38,099 bases of DNA from an uncultured Eggerthellaceae bacterium (GTDB taxonomy: Bacteria > Actinomycetota > Coriobacteriia > Coriobacteriales > Eggerthellaceae). Location of the stretch: the NCBI GenBank assembly GCA_903789375.1, contig CAIFEB010000012.1, forward strand, positions 1 to 38,099. Reading direction: 5' to 3'. Both the position numbers and the translations under genes were made by a program. Positions 23,352 to 32,600 of this stretch are shown one piece after another (the first letter of the stretch is position 1; each line of letters begins with the position of its first letter). The notes below the pieces were generated by a model that saw nothing but the letters and a program-made list of their open reading frames with translations, did no database searches and was not told where the DNA came from.

Positions 23352-25106
23352 CTACTTCAAGTCGCCTGCGAGGTAGCGCGCGGCATAGCGGCCGAACGTA
23401 ACCTGGCGGCCCAGGCAGTTGCCTACCAGGTACACCGGGTAGTTGCCGGCGTAGTAGCTGCCCGAAGTGGTTCCCACGGCGAACAGGCCGGGGATGGGGT
23501 TGTGGTTCTTGTCGAGCACCTGGGTGTTGTGGTCGATGCGCAGGCCGTCGATGGTGGTCAGCAGCGAGCCGCCGTACCACGCGCCGTAGAACGGGGCCTC
23601 ACGGATGGCGGACAGGCGGTACGACTCCTTGCCGAACTGCGTGTCCTCGCCAGCGTCGTACATCGCGTTGTAGTTGTCGACCGTCTTCAGGAACTGTGCC
23701 TTGTCATCGCCGGTGAAGCCGAGCTTGTCGGCGAGCTCGTCGAGCGTGTCGGCCTTCATCATGAGGCCCTTGTCGATGTAGCGCTCGCCGTATGCCTGGT
23801 CGACGGTCTTGTTCTTCAGCGCCATCTTCCATGTGTTGGCCGAGCAACCCTGCGTCTTGAAGATCTGCACGTCGTCCGGTGCGTTCACGTCGAAGACCTG
23901 GCACCACACGCCGCCCGGATGCTGGGCGGAGGCGAAGCAGATGGCGTCGTAGTTGGCGGATTCGTTGCAGATGCGCTCGCCGTGGCGGTCAACCTTCAAG
24001 AACGGCTGAGAACCAAGGTTGAACTGGCCGTTCGTGGCCCAGTTGCCGTTCTCGTCCATGCCGGCATCGACGCCCGGGGCAACGACGCCGCGGTCGAACA
24101 CCATGGTTGCGCCGACTTCGTCCATGTCTGCGCCAGCCCACAGGGCGGCCTTGATGCCCGCGCCCGTGTTGTTGGTGTTGTAGTTGAGCGAGGTGATGCA
24201 GCGGACGGCCTCGGGGTCGCGTGCCCGCAGCATGTCGGCGTTGGCCGGATAGCCGCCGGTGGCCAGGATGACGCCCTTCTTGGCGTTGATCTGGGTGTAG
24301 CCGGCGTCGGTCTTGAAGATGGCGCCCGTGACGGCTCCGGAATCGTCCTGAACCAGCTTGACCAGGTCGTAGCTGTACAGAACCTCGCCGCCGTCGTCCT
24401 TGATGACCTGCGTCATGGCCTTCACGTGCTCGGTCTGACCGCGCTCGTTGACGAAGCCGGGGTTGGACACGTGGTGGCACTCAGGCGGGATGAAGTAGTT
24501 GGTGCCGCCCGCCTTGCCGTCGCCGCCGTTTTCCACGTCGACTTCGACGACGGATTCCTGGCCGAAGTGCTTGGCGTACGTGTCGGCGATCCATTCGATC
24601 GTGGCGCCGGAGTTCTCCACCCAGGTGCGCGCCACGGACTGGTCGTTCTTGAACGAGGCGTAGCGAGCCCATTCGTTCAGCCAGCGGCCTTCGCTGAAGT
24701 CGATGTCCTGCTCGATCTGGTACTTCGAGTGGATGGCGCCCATATCGTAGTGGCTTGCGGCGGGCTCTGCGCCCTTATCGACGATCATGAAGTTGGCGCC
24801 GAGCTCTGCCAGGGTCGCGCCGGCCATGATGCCGGACATGCCCGCGCCCACGACCAGGATGTCGGTGTCCTTCGTCTCCTTGATTTCACTGCTGGAGATC
24901 TCGGGCGCGGTGCCAAGCCAGTCTACGCCGCCCGCGTTCTTCGACGAGCTGTTGGCGCCGGCCTTGATGGCCTCGACGTCGGCGGCGCGCTGTGCGGCGT
25001 TCTTCGGCGCCGCGCACCCGGACAGTCCCAGCGCGGCGAGCGCACCGATTCCGCCGGCGCCCATGAGAAAACTCCGGCGACTCACGCCGTGAGATGCTTC
25101 GTTCAT
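23352..25106 (-). CDS. Tat-exported FAD-dependent reductase (fumarate reductase/urocanate reductase-like)
   Basis: A 584-residue flavoprotein. The N-terminus has a Tat motif (SRRSFLMGAGG), a hydrophobic stretch and a lipobox LSGC, so the folded, FAD-loaded protein is exported and probably lipid-anchored. The FAD_binding_2 fold shows DILVVGAGMSGIMAGATLAE (dinucleotide site), ATGGYPANADML and, near the end, GLFAVGTTSGSYYAGNYP. It lacks haem motifs, unlike FccA or Shewanella flavocytochromes, so it needs an external electron donor; the NrfH-like cytochromes nearby are the obvious candidates, as in the Cgr1/Cgr2 pairing of Eggerthella. Substrate is unknown: fumarate, urocanate and plant or drug acceptors are all used by relatives. 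ATG 25106 follows AAGGAGGAGAC. It is divergent from the membrane LuxR gene. Confidence 0.88.
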   Translation of the reverse strand: MNEASHGVSRRSFLMGAGGIGALAALGLSGCAAPKNAAQRAADVEAIKAGANSSSKNAGGVDWLGTAPEISSSEIKETKDTDILVVGAGMSGIMAGATLAELGANFMIVDKGAEPAASHYDMGAIHSKYQIEQDIDFSEGRWLNEWARYASFKNDQSVARTWVENSGATIEWIADTYAKHFGQESVVEVDVENGGDGKAGGTNYFIPPECHHVSNPGFVNERGQTEHVKAMTQVIKDDGGEVLYSYDLVKLVQDDSGAVTGAIFKTDAGYTQINAKKGVILATGGYPANADMLRARDPEAVRCITSLNYNTNNTGAGIKAALWAGADMDEVGATMVFDRGVVAPGVDAGMDENGNWATNGQFNLGSQPFLKVDRHGERICNESANYDAICFASAQHPGGVWCQVFDVNAPDDVQIFKTQGCSANTWKMALKNKTVDQAYGERYIDKGLMMKADTLDELADKLGFTGDDKAQFLKTVDNYNAMYDAGEDTQFGKESYRLSAIREAPFYGAWYGGSLLTTIDGLRIDHNTQVLDKNHNPIPGLFAVGTTSGSYYAGNYPVYLVGNCLGRQVTFGRYAARYLAGDLK

Positions 25107-25438
25107 TGTCTCCTCCTTGATTGCGTAACCTGCGCACGTTCTGTTTTCGAATCGGAAACGGGCTTTCAGGCGTTACGCTTTTTTGCAAGATACGCCGAAG
25201 ACGGGGGTGAGTAACCGCCCCAATGGGGGCATTGGCGCTCACCCCATCGGGGTGAAGCTTGTAAAATCCCTTTTCAATGGGTTGTATGGGCGATTTCGAC
25301 GGGGCATGCGGGAGATTTCGCCCGAATGCGGCGCAGCATGCGGGCGTGCGACTTGCTGGACAACGCGAAAGCCTTCGTGCACGCGGAAACCGGCGTTTTG
25401 CGCGATGGGGGACACACGGTACAATCCACAAGAGCTGT
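25107..25438. promoter_or_regulatory. Divergent control region of flavoprotein and LuxR genes
   Basis: 332 bases. They contain TTCGAATCGGAA (25146-25157), CCCCAATGGGG (25218-25228), GCTCACCCC (25237-25245) and the perfect dyad TCACCCC-ATC-GGGGTGA (25239-25255). The first three recur in nearly the same form before the cytochrome gene (27040-27101). They are likely operator sites for the neighbouring LuxR regulator, which is inference. Confidence 0.55.
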
Positions 25439-26983
25439 ATGAATAGGGAACGGACGGACATAGAATCGCGGCGCGTGGTGACGCGCTACCTGATTGCCTG
25501 CGCGGTGGCTTACGGCCTGCTGCGCTACGGTGGCGTGCTCACGAACGCGTTTCTGTACCCGTCTCTGGCTTCGGGCTTCGGCCTCGCTCGCGAAGTCGCC
25601 ACGGGCGTTGGCGCCCTGATGAACCTGTTCATCGCTCTGATCTCGTTCTACCGGCCGCAGCTGCTTCGAACGCGCGTGCTGGCGGGGCTCGCAATCGGCT
25701 TCTCGATCATGGCGCTTGCGTGCGCGCTTGCGGGTTGCTCGAACGGGTCGTTCGGCTTGCTGGCGGCAAGCGCCGTCTGTCGTGCCGCAGGTCAGGCGCT
25801 GTGCTATATCTTGCTCGCATTCTGCCTGTTCAAACTTGAGAACCCGAAGCAGGTGGCCTTGGCGATCGCCTTCGGGCTTCTGGTTACCTGCGCGCTCTCT
25901 GCGATGAAGCCGCTGGTGGGCGGCCTCGCCGTCGCCGCGACGATCTCAGCTCTCACACCTATCGCGGTAGCGCTCTGGGCGCTCCCCGCCGCGCGCGAGC
26001 TGCTCTCGGTCGTTCGCGCGGGCGACCCGGTGATCGACCTGAAACTCGCTGATCCGAATGCCTTCATTCCCGTGTCCCATTCGTTCTTCGTCTGCGCGCT
26101 TCTGTTCTCGGCAGCAAGCGGGTTCGCCCTCAGCTTCAACGAGGTGGATGCTGCGCCGATACCGCTGCGCCTTGAGGCGCCGCTTATCGTCATGCTCCTC
26201 GCCTACGTGGGCATGGCGAGGAGCCGCAAACGCGAGGATTCTCTGTTCGCACTCTCGTTTATGCTGGTCATCGCGGGATATCTGGCTACGCCGTTTTCGT
26301 TTGAGACGTCGTACACGGCCACGTCGGGGACGTTGCTCCGTTTCGGTTCGGAATGCTTCGAAGTGCTCATATGGACTTCGCTCGTGCAGATCGGCCGGCG
26401 CAACGTGTACGGCTTCATCTCCTCGGTGGGAGTGGCGCGGCTCTTCATGAACGTGGGAACGATCGTCGGGGTGACGTTGGGCCGCCTGACCAATGGTTTC
26501 GGGGGAGACGGCGTGTTCATGGCGACGGTGTTCGCCAACGCGATGGTGTTCGCGTTCTTCTGCTTTCTGTGGTGCGGGTTCCGCACGTTCAGCTTCACCG
26601 ACACCATCCAGGGCGTCACGACGGTGAGCCATCCCGTTTCGGAAGGCGATGTTCAGGGCGAAGCCCCCTTGGCGGGCGAGGCGCCGGTGGGCGGAGAAGC
26701 GCCTGAAAATCCTGTTGAACAGGCAAAACAGCATGATGCAGCGATGGACATCGACGAGCGCTGCGCCCGCATCAGCAAGGAGCGCGGGCTGACGCCGCGC
26801 GAGTCGGAGATATTCGTGATGATGGCGCACGGGCGCAATGGGCGCTACGTGCAGGACTACTACACGATTTCGCGCAACACGGCGAAAAGCCACATCAAGC
26901 ATATCTACACCAAGCTCGACGTTCATTCGCATCAGGAGCTCATCGACCTCGCCGAGGGCAAGCAGGTTTCCGACTCGGAGTAG
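25439..26983 (+). CDS. LuxR-type regulator with 12-helix membrane sensor domain
   Basis: A 514-residue protein. About residues 15-400 form roughly twelve membrane helices (for example YLIACAVAYGLLRYGGVL, FALSFMLVIAGYLATPFSF, ATVFANAMVFAFFCFLW), resembling a transporter used as a sensor. A Glu/Ala/Pro linker follows, and the last ~65 residues are a LuxR/GerE helix-turn-helix (GLTPRESEIFVMMAHGRNGR, ISRNTAKSHIKHIYTKLDVH). Such proteins are abundant in Eggerthellaceae and usually sit beside respiratory reductase genes, whose substrate they are thought to sense. Here the divergent flavoprotein and the downstream cytochrome are the likely targets. The ATG at 25439 has a weak AAGAG ribosome site; the open frame to 25277 is less hydrophobic and unlikely. 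Confidence 0.88.
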   Translation: MNRERTDIESRRVVTRYLIACAVAYGLLRYGGVLTNAFLYPSLASGFGLAREVATGVGALMNLFIALISFYRPQLLRTRVLAGLAIGFSIMALACALAGCSNGSFGLLAASAVCRAAGQALCYILLAFCLFKLENPKQVALAIAFGLLVTCALSAMKPLVGGLAVAATISALTPIAVALWALPAARELLSVVRAGDPVIDLKLADPNAFIPVSHSFFVCALLFSAASGFALSFNEVDAAPIPLRLEAPLIVMLLAYVGMARSRKREDSLFALSFMLVIAGYLATPFSFETSYTATSGTLLRFGSECFEVLIWTSLVQIGRRNVYGFISSVGVARLFMNVGTIVGVTLGRLTNGFGGDGVFMATVFANAMVFAFFCFLWCGFRTFSFTDTIQGVTTVSHPVSEGDVQGEAPLAGEAPVGGEAPENPVEQAKQHDAAMDIDERCARISKERGLTPRESEIFVMMAHGRNGRYVQDYYTISRNTAKSHIKHIYTKLDVHSHQELIDLAEGKQVSDSE

Positions 26984-27039
26984 CGCAACTTCCCGCAGAG
27001 GCTCCCATGCCTTGATCACCAGGCAAAACGCAAAAGTCC

Positions 27040-27101
27040 CCCCAAAGGGGTGGTGATGCTCATCCCGTTGTTTTCCTATAGTCAGCGTATTCGAATCGGA
27101 A
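27040..27101 (+). promoter_or_regulatory. Putative regulator sites upstream of the cytochrome gene
   Basis: CCCCAAAGGGG (27040-27050), GCTCATCCC (27058-27066) and TTCGAATCGGAA (27090-27101) repeat the elements found between the flavoprotein and LuxR genes. The spacing between the first two is seven bases here and eight there. TATAGT (27078-27083) could be a -10. Confidence 0.5.
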
Positions 27102-27119
27102 GGGCTGGCGTGCATACGC

Positions 27120-27146
27120 GCGCAAGGGGTACCTTGCGCTCTTTAA
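27120..27146 (+). terminator. Leader hairpin upstream of the cytochrome gene
   Basis: GCGCAAGG (27120-27127) pairs perfectly with CCTTGCGC (27132-27139) over GGTA, followed by TCTTTAAGG. It could end read-through from the LuxR gene or act as an attenuator in the leader of the cytochrome gene. Confidence 0.4.
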
Positions 27147-27176
27147 GGGGAACTCAATAATGAAGGGGTTGGGAAC

Positions 27177-27872
27177 ATGAGCGATGAAATCAACGATTCC
27201 GCTCCCAAGCCGAAGCGTAAGCATAAGAAGCTTGCGGTTGTCGGAGTGGTGGCGGCGATCGTAGTAGTTTTGGGCGTCGGATTCTGGACGTGGCACAACA
27301 CGCCGGGATTCTGCAACGCCTTCTGCCACACGCCGATGGACAACTTCGTCGCAACGTATAACGAGGAGCCCGGCGCTGCCGGCGTTGACAAGTGGGGCAA
27401 CGAGGTTTCGAACACGAACGCCATGCTGGCGGTCTCGCACAAGGAGGCCGGACAGAACTGCCTGTCGTGCCATGTGCCGACGCTCAGCCAGCAGATTGGC
27501 GAGGTCCAGGCCACGATGTCGGGCGACTATTACTATCCGCTCGAGGAGACGAACCTCGAGGTTCTGCAGGTGAATTCCGGACATGCCGCGGGAACCGGCG
27601 AGGAATTCTGCCTGAAGAGCGGCTGCCATGTGACGTCGACCGGCGCCGACATGACCAAGGCGGATCTGACCGAGGCGACGTCGGACATGGTGCGCAATCC
27701 TCATTCGTGGCACCACAGCCAGTACACGTGCAGCGATTGCCACAAGTCGCATCGCGCCAGTGTGCTGATCTGCACCCAGTGCCACGCGGATGCTGAGTCC
27801 GAACTGCCCGATGGCTGGGTCGACTACAACACGGGCAAGCAGATCGAGGAGAACTCCATCTACGCTTCGTAG
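27177..27872 (+). CDS. NrfH/NapC-like multihaem cytochrome c, paralogue of nrfH
   Basis: A 231-residue membrane-anchored cytochrome. Anchor helix at about residues 20-40 (LAVVGVVAAIVVVLGVGF) after a Lys/Arg-rich start; five haem motifs follow: CNAFCH (CX3CH), CLSCH, CLKSGCH (CX4CH), CSDCH and CTQCH. Motif types and order are identical to those of the nrfH product at 20965-21699, as are the segments NTNAMLxVxH and DYYYP/NYYYP. With no nitrite reductase beside it and regulator sites shared with the flavoprotein promoter, it probably carries electrons from menaquinol to the exported flavoprotein, like Cgr1 with Cgr2. This pairing is inference. ATG 27177 follows GAAGGGG (27162-27168). Confidence 0.85.
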   Translation: MSDEINDSAPKPKRKHKKLAVVGVVAAIVVVLGVGFWTWHNTPGFCNAFCHTPMDNFVATYNEEPGAAGVDKWGNEVSNTNAMLAVSHKEAGQNCLSCHVPTLSQQIGEVQATMSGDYYYPLEETNLEVLQVNSGHAAGTGEEFCLKSGCHVTSTGADMTKADLTEATSDMVRNPHSWHHSQYTCSDCHKSHRASVLICTQCHADAESELPDGWVDYNTGKQIEENSIYAS

Positions 27873-28514
27873 CGTCGGCTTCAAGAGCGCCCGCGCGTGC
27901 ATCCCGCATTCGCGTGGGCGCCGCGGGGTGTTGGCGCGTCGACTCGTGACGCGCTGAATACGCTGTCGAGGCTGCTACCGTGGCAGCTTCTGGCACACGC
28001 CGGTCCAACGAAGCTCTCTCCACCAGGCGGCTGCCGAGAGATTGCCCTTTCTTTTTTCGGTTGAGCCCATATACCCTACGCGAAAAGCCTCCACAGGGAG
28101 GCTTTTCGCATGTGGAGGCGAGATACGCTGGGTGGCGCGTTGGGTTTGCGCTGGGTGTCGTTGGGTGTGCGGGCGCTGAGCCTGCGCTGAGCCTGCGCCG
28201 GGCATGCGACGAACGGGCGCTAGGCATGCACGGAGCGCGTTGGGTGTGCAGCAAGCGCACGCAGAGCATGCCCGGCTCTTCTCCGTAAGGAATCGCGCGT
28301 CATCGATACGCGCCGCACCCTTTCCCATTTCCCCTGTTCGGCATTGTTCTGAAGTCGGTTTGGCGACGGGGCTTCTTTCAACTTGGTTTCAGCAAGCTCG
28401 GCCATCTCTGAGGATGCTCGCGCCGCAGATCATCGCCTTCTTCGGGCGTCACGGAGCGTGTCCGACGCTCGCTGGTTCATAATGGTAAGCGAACGCATGA
28501 GAAGGGGGCCGGCC
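27873..28514. other. 642-base intergenic region without a recognised gene
   Basis: After the cytochrome gene the sequence holds a terminator (28081-28108), an 11-base tandem repeat GCGCTGAGCCT x2 (28173-28194) and three scattered copies of CGTTGGGTKTGC (28138, 28159 and 28238). The repeats look like decayed low-complexity coding DNA. Open frames across it lack ribosome sites. Confidence 0.4.
28081..28108 (+). terminator. Bidirectional intrinsic terminator
   Basis: CGAAAAGCCTCC (28081-28092) and GGAGGCTTTTCG (28097-28108) form a perfect 12-pair stem with a 4-base loop. The T-run lies within the arm, so either strand could be terminated. It is about 210 bases after the cytochrome stop. Confidence 0.7.
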
Positions 28515-29312
28515 ATGATCTTCTACTTCACCGGAACGGGCAACTGCCTGCACATCGCCCGTGAGCTCGACGCGGATGCCCGCAGCATCCCGCAGGAGAT
28601 GGCGCGTGCGGGCGAGCTTTCATACACCGCCGACGCCATCGGCATCGTGTTCCCACTCTACGGGCATCAAATGCCTGCGATGGTTCGTGATTTCGTAATA
28701 CGTGCGACGTTCGACACCCCCTATATATATGTAGTGGCGACATACGGGCATCGGCATGCGAACGGGGTGGAACTGACGCAGGACGTGTTTCGCCGGGCGA
28801 ACGTCCGGCTCGACTACATCGTCACGCTGCTTATGGTGGACAACTGGCTGCCCGGTTTCGACATGGACGCGGAGCGCGCCCTCATTCCACAGAAGCGCAC
28901 GGACGAGAACCTTGCGCGGATCAAGGGGGATATCGCCAGTCGCCGTCGGTGGATCGAGCCGGTCACCGACGAGGATCGAGCCGCTCATCAGCGGTTCTAC
29001 GAAAGCGGCATCCGCTTTGAGCCGGACCGGCTGGGTGATTTCCTCGTCTTCGATGGCGAGAAGTGCAACGGGTGCGGAACGTGCGCGCGCGTGTGCCCCG
29101 GCGGCTGCATCGCGATAGCCGACGGGTGCGCTGTGCGCGATGCCGTTGCGGGGCTGGGCTGCAACGCATGCCTGGCCTGCGTCCATGCGTGCCCGCGCGG
29201 CGCCATCTCGATTCCGCTTGGCGATGTCAACCCGCATGCGCGCTATCGCAACGACCAGGTGAGCCTACGCCAGATCATAGCGGCGAACGACTGGCGCGCT
29301 GAGGGGAAATAG
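28515..29312 (+). CDS. Flavodoxin-like/ferredoxin fusion protein (EFR1 family)
   Basis: A 265-residue cytoplasmic redox protein. It opens with a flavodoxin-type phosphate-binding loop (FYFTGTGNCLHIA), continues with a flavodoxin-like region (GIVFPLYGHQMPAMV) and ends with two [4Fe-4S] motifs, CNGCGTCARVCP and CNACLACVHACP. This is the EFR1 layout; partners and substrate are unknown. The ATG at 28515 is chosen because the fold starts immediately after it and AAGGGGG lies at 28502-28508. In-frame upstream starts at 28383 and 28497 give unrelated residues. It stands alone between two non-coding stretches. Confidence 0.85.
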   Translation: MIFYFTGTGNCLHIARELDADARSIPQEMARAGELSYTADAIGIVFPLYGHQMPAMVRDFVIRATFDTPYIYVVATYGHRHANGVELTQDVFRRANVRLDYIVTLLMVDNWLPGFDMDAERALIPQKRTDENLARIKGDIASRRRWIEPVTDEDRAAHQRFYESGIRFEPDRLGDFLVFDGEKCNGCGTCARVCPGGCIAIADGCAVRDAVAGLGCNACLACVHACPRGAISIPLGDVNPHARYRNDQVSLRQIIAANDWRAEGK

Positions 29313-29326
29313 CCGGCGCGCGATCG

Positions 29327-29370
29327 GCGCTCGGGCGTGTTTCGCGATTGGTGCTCTAACACCCGAGCGC
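29327..29370 (+). terminator. Probable terminator of the EFR1-like gene
   Basis: GCGCTCGGG (29327-29335) pairs with CCCGAGCGC (29362-29370), extended by TGT/ACA beyond a two-base bulge. Only a broken T-rich tract follows (AAAGCTTGCTGTTTTG). Confidence 0.45.
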
Positions 29371-29642
29371 AAAGCTTGCTGTTTTGAACGTTTTGCTTCA
29401 CGTCTGCTGACCCCATAGCGTACAACATAGTACCAGGTCACATGATGAAAAGCGACAAACTACAACTATTCCAGTCGTATAAAATCCTCATGTGTGGAAT
29501 AAAACTGGGACAACAGGCCAAATAAAATCAATACAGAATTTAATAATTAACGAATACTACAAATACATGCCCATGAATGTTAATCTAAGCCCGTAAAGAT
29601 GCGTCAGCGCTCGTCGCGGCGTGCTCGAGAACGGAGAACATC
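29371..29642. promoter_or_regulatory. AT-rich upstream region of the giant adhesin gene
   Basis: From about 29390 to 29600 the sequence is markedly AT-rich against the GC-rich surroundings (TTTAATAATTAA-type runs near 29540). A -10-like TATAAA is at 29478-29483, without a clear -35. AT-rich DNA before surface-protein genes often binds nucleoid silencers or marks acquired DNA. No gene is seen in it. Confidence 0.5.
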
Positions 29643-32600
29643 ATGGTGCACATGGCATGCAGGAGGTCCGCCGCTCTATTCGCTGTGCTTATCGCAGCAG
29701 TGGTCGGTCTGGCATGGGGTTTCGCCCCCGCCCCAGCGTACGCGCAAGATGCGCCCGCCCACAGCAAAACCCTTACGCTCAACGACGACGGCACCGGTAC
29801 GCTCAGCCTGAGCGTCACCGGCCACGCCGAATCCACGTCGGAATCGGACAAGGCGGACGTCATCGTGGTCCTGGACACGTCTTCGTCCATGGGCTATCAG
29901 ACAGGTGGGTGGTATTCGGACACGCGCATGGAGGTTGCCGCCGACGCGGTCAACTCGCTTGCCGAGCAGCTGCTGCAGAACAATACGGCAGAGCATCCCG
30001 ATGCGGTCACGATGTCCCTCATCACGTTCGACAACTACGCTATGACGCGGGTTGACAAGACGACCTCGCTTGCGACGTTCACGTCCAAGGTGCCCACGCA
30101 GGTACAGCGCGACCGAGGCACCAACTGGGAAGATGCCCTCAACAAGGCGAACGGCCTGCAGACGCGCTCCGATGCCCAGACGTACGTGATCTTCGTGTCG
30201 GACGGCAATCCGACGCTGCGCGCCACGCGCGGAAGCGGAAGCGGCAGCGAATTCAGCAGGAGCTCAGAGCGCGACGCATACGGCATGACCCACGTGTACT
30301 ACGGATCGGGCAACAGCGACAACAACGGATTGAACTACCAGTACGCCGCCACCATGGCCGGCATCATCGGAGGCTCCGGCAAGGCGTTCTACTCCATCGG
30401 CGCGTTCGGCACCGTGTCGCGCATGCAGAACCTTGCAACCGCCGCAGGTCAGAGCGCCAACTACTTCAACGCGTCCGATGGCGAGGCGCTCAAGGAAGCG
30501 TTCTCCAGCATCATCGGCACCATCACGCACCAGTTCTCCTACAGCAACGTGAAAGTCAACGACGGACTCACCCCGTTGACGGCAAGCACTGTTCTTTCCG
30601 GGACCGCTTCGGATTTCAAGTACACCAAAACCACGGGCGGCGTGACGTCTGTCTGGACCGATGCCCCTGCAGCCACGTGCAGCGGATCGTCGGTCACATG
30701 GGATTTGTCATCCGCCGGCGCGCTCGAAGACGGCGTTACCTACACGGTCAGCTTCAACGTGTGGCCCAGCCAGGAGGCGCTCGACGTGGTCGCGCAGCTG
30801 AAGAACGGTACACTTACGCTCGAGCAAGCCAACAAGAAGTACGGCGATCAGTTCGTGCAGACAACCGACGGCGGGTACGGCCTGAAGACGAACACCGCGG
30901 CCACGGTCGACTACACGGCTGAGCGGACGACAACGGCCTCCGACCTGCCGGATGATGCGGTCAAGCAGGACGACGGCACCTGGTATTCTCCCAGCACCGG
31001 ATTCACCTATACTTACAACGAGAGCACAGAAAAGTACGAAGGCAAGAACTCGGCGAAGGGCACGTCCGCGTTCGACGAGCCCAACCCGCTCGAGTTTGAC
31101 GCAGCAGCTGTGACGGTCGCGAAGACCTGGGCCGACTCGATCAACAACGCGGCGGAGCGTCCGAGCGGCGACATCGGCATCGACGTCATGCTCGACGACA
31201 CCACCACGCTCGCGCACGTTACGCTCAACGAGGCAAACGGCTACAGCACCCAGGTATACGTGCCGTACGGCATCCAAGTTGACGGCGACACGCTGTCGAC
31301 GGGCCATACGGTGACCCTCGTGGAAACCACCACCGACAGCCATTACGAGTTCGTCACCGAAACCATCACGCCCATGCTGGTGGACGGAACGCTCGTGCTC
31401 GGCGGCGACGGCGACAGCATGCTGACCGGCGCGAACAAGCTCAAGGGCATCATCGAGATCACGAAGTCTGCGGTGTCTGCGGACAGCACGTACCCCGATG
31501 ACGCGACGTTCGAGTTCACGGTGACCGTCGCCACGCCCGACGGCGCGGCGGTGCCGTACACGGTGCAGCGCGCTGACGGCACGGCGGCTCAGGTGGGCAA
31601 GCTGGAGAGCGGTCAGGCGGGCGCTATCTCCATCGCCCCTGGTCAGAAGATCGTCATCGAAGAGGCGGCTGTGGGCACGACCTATGCCGTGGACGAGACG
31701 GCGAGCCCTGCGGGTTGGTCGTTCTCCGCGGTGACCGATTCGGCTCCTGCGACCATCCAGGGCAGCGCGGTGTCGGGCACCATCGCAAACGACAATTCCA
31801 AGGCAACCGTCGCATACGTGAACACGTTCAAGCCGGCGTATTCGAGCCCCACGGGCGAAGGCAACCTGACCATCACGAAGACGCTCGACGGACGTGCGCT
31901 CGAAGCGGGGCAGTTCTCGTTCACAATCGCCCCGGCGGCTGGTTCCGATGCGCCCGCGTTCGACACGCCCACGGTGACCAACGCGGCTGACGGGTCGGTC
32001 TCGTTCGGCACGGTGAAGTTCACGAAAACGGGTACGTACCGCTACACGCTGAGCGAAACCGCGGCGGGTGCGGACGGCTACTCCTACGACGGCGCCACGT
32101 ACACGCTCGTCGCGCAGGTGACGGCCAACCCCACGACCAACGCGCTCGATGTCGCCTGGTCGATCGATGGGTCGACGGAGCGCGCCATCACGTTTGCCAA
32201 TACGTACAAGGCGAGCGGCCAGACCACGCTTTCGGCGACGAAGACGCTTACCGGCCGCGCCATGAACGCGGGCGAGTTCTCGTTCGTCGTGAAGGACGCC
32301 AAGGGCGCGACCGTTGCGCAGGCGACGAATCCGGCAGCCGACGACGGCGCTGCCGCTCCGCTCGACTTCGGTACGTTCACGTACACGAATGCCCAGGTGG
32401 CGGCTGACCTCGCGTCGGGCGTTGCGCAGCAGTACCCTGCGACGACCGGCATCGGGGCGGTGTATCGCTACTACGTGTCGGAGGACGCGACGGGTCTGGC
32501 GGCCAAGGGCGTCACGCCCGTCGTCAGCTCGTTCACCGTTGACGTTGTTGTAGTCGACAAGGGCGACGGCACGGTGTCCGCTACCGTCAACTACCCGCAG

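Noticed and set aside
23322-25214. Plus-strand open frame of 630 codons opposite the flavoprotein
   Set aside because: Composition typical of antisense frames; the FAD motif, Tat signal and terminator all support the minus strand.
20965-27872. A mobile element or prophage carrying the respiratory genes
   Set aside because: No transposase, integrase, terminal repeats or tRNA-linked duplication was found in this stretch.
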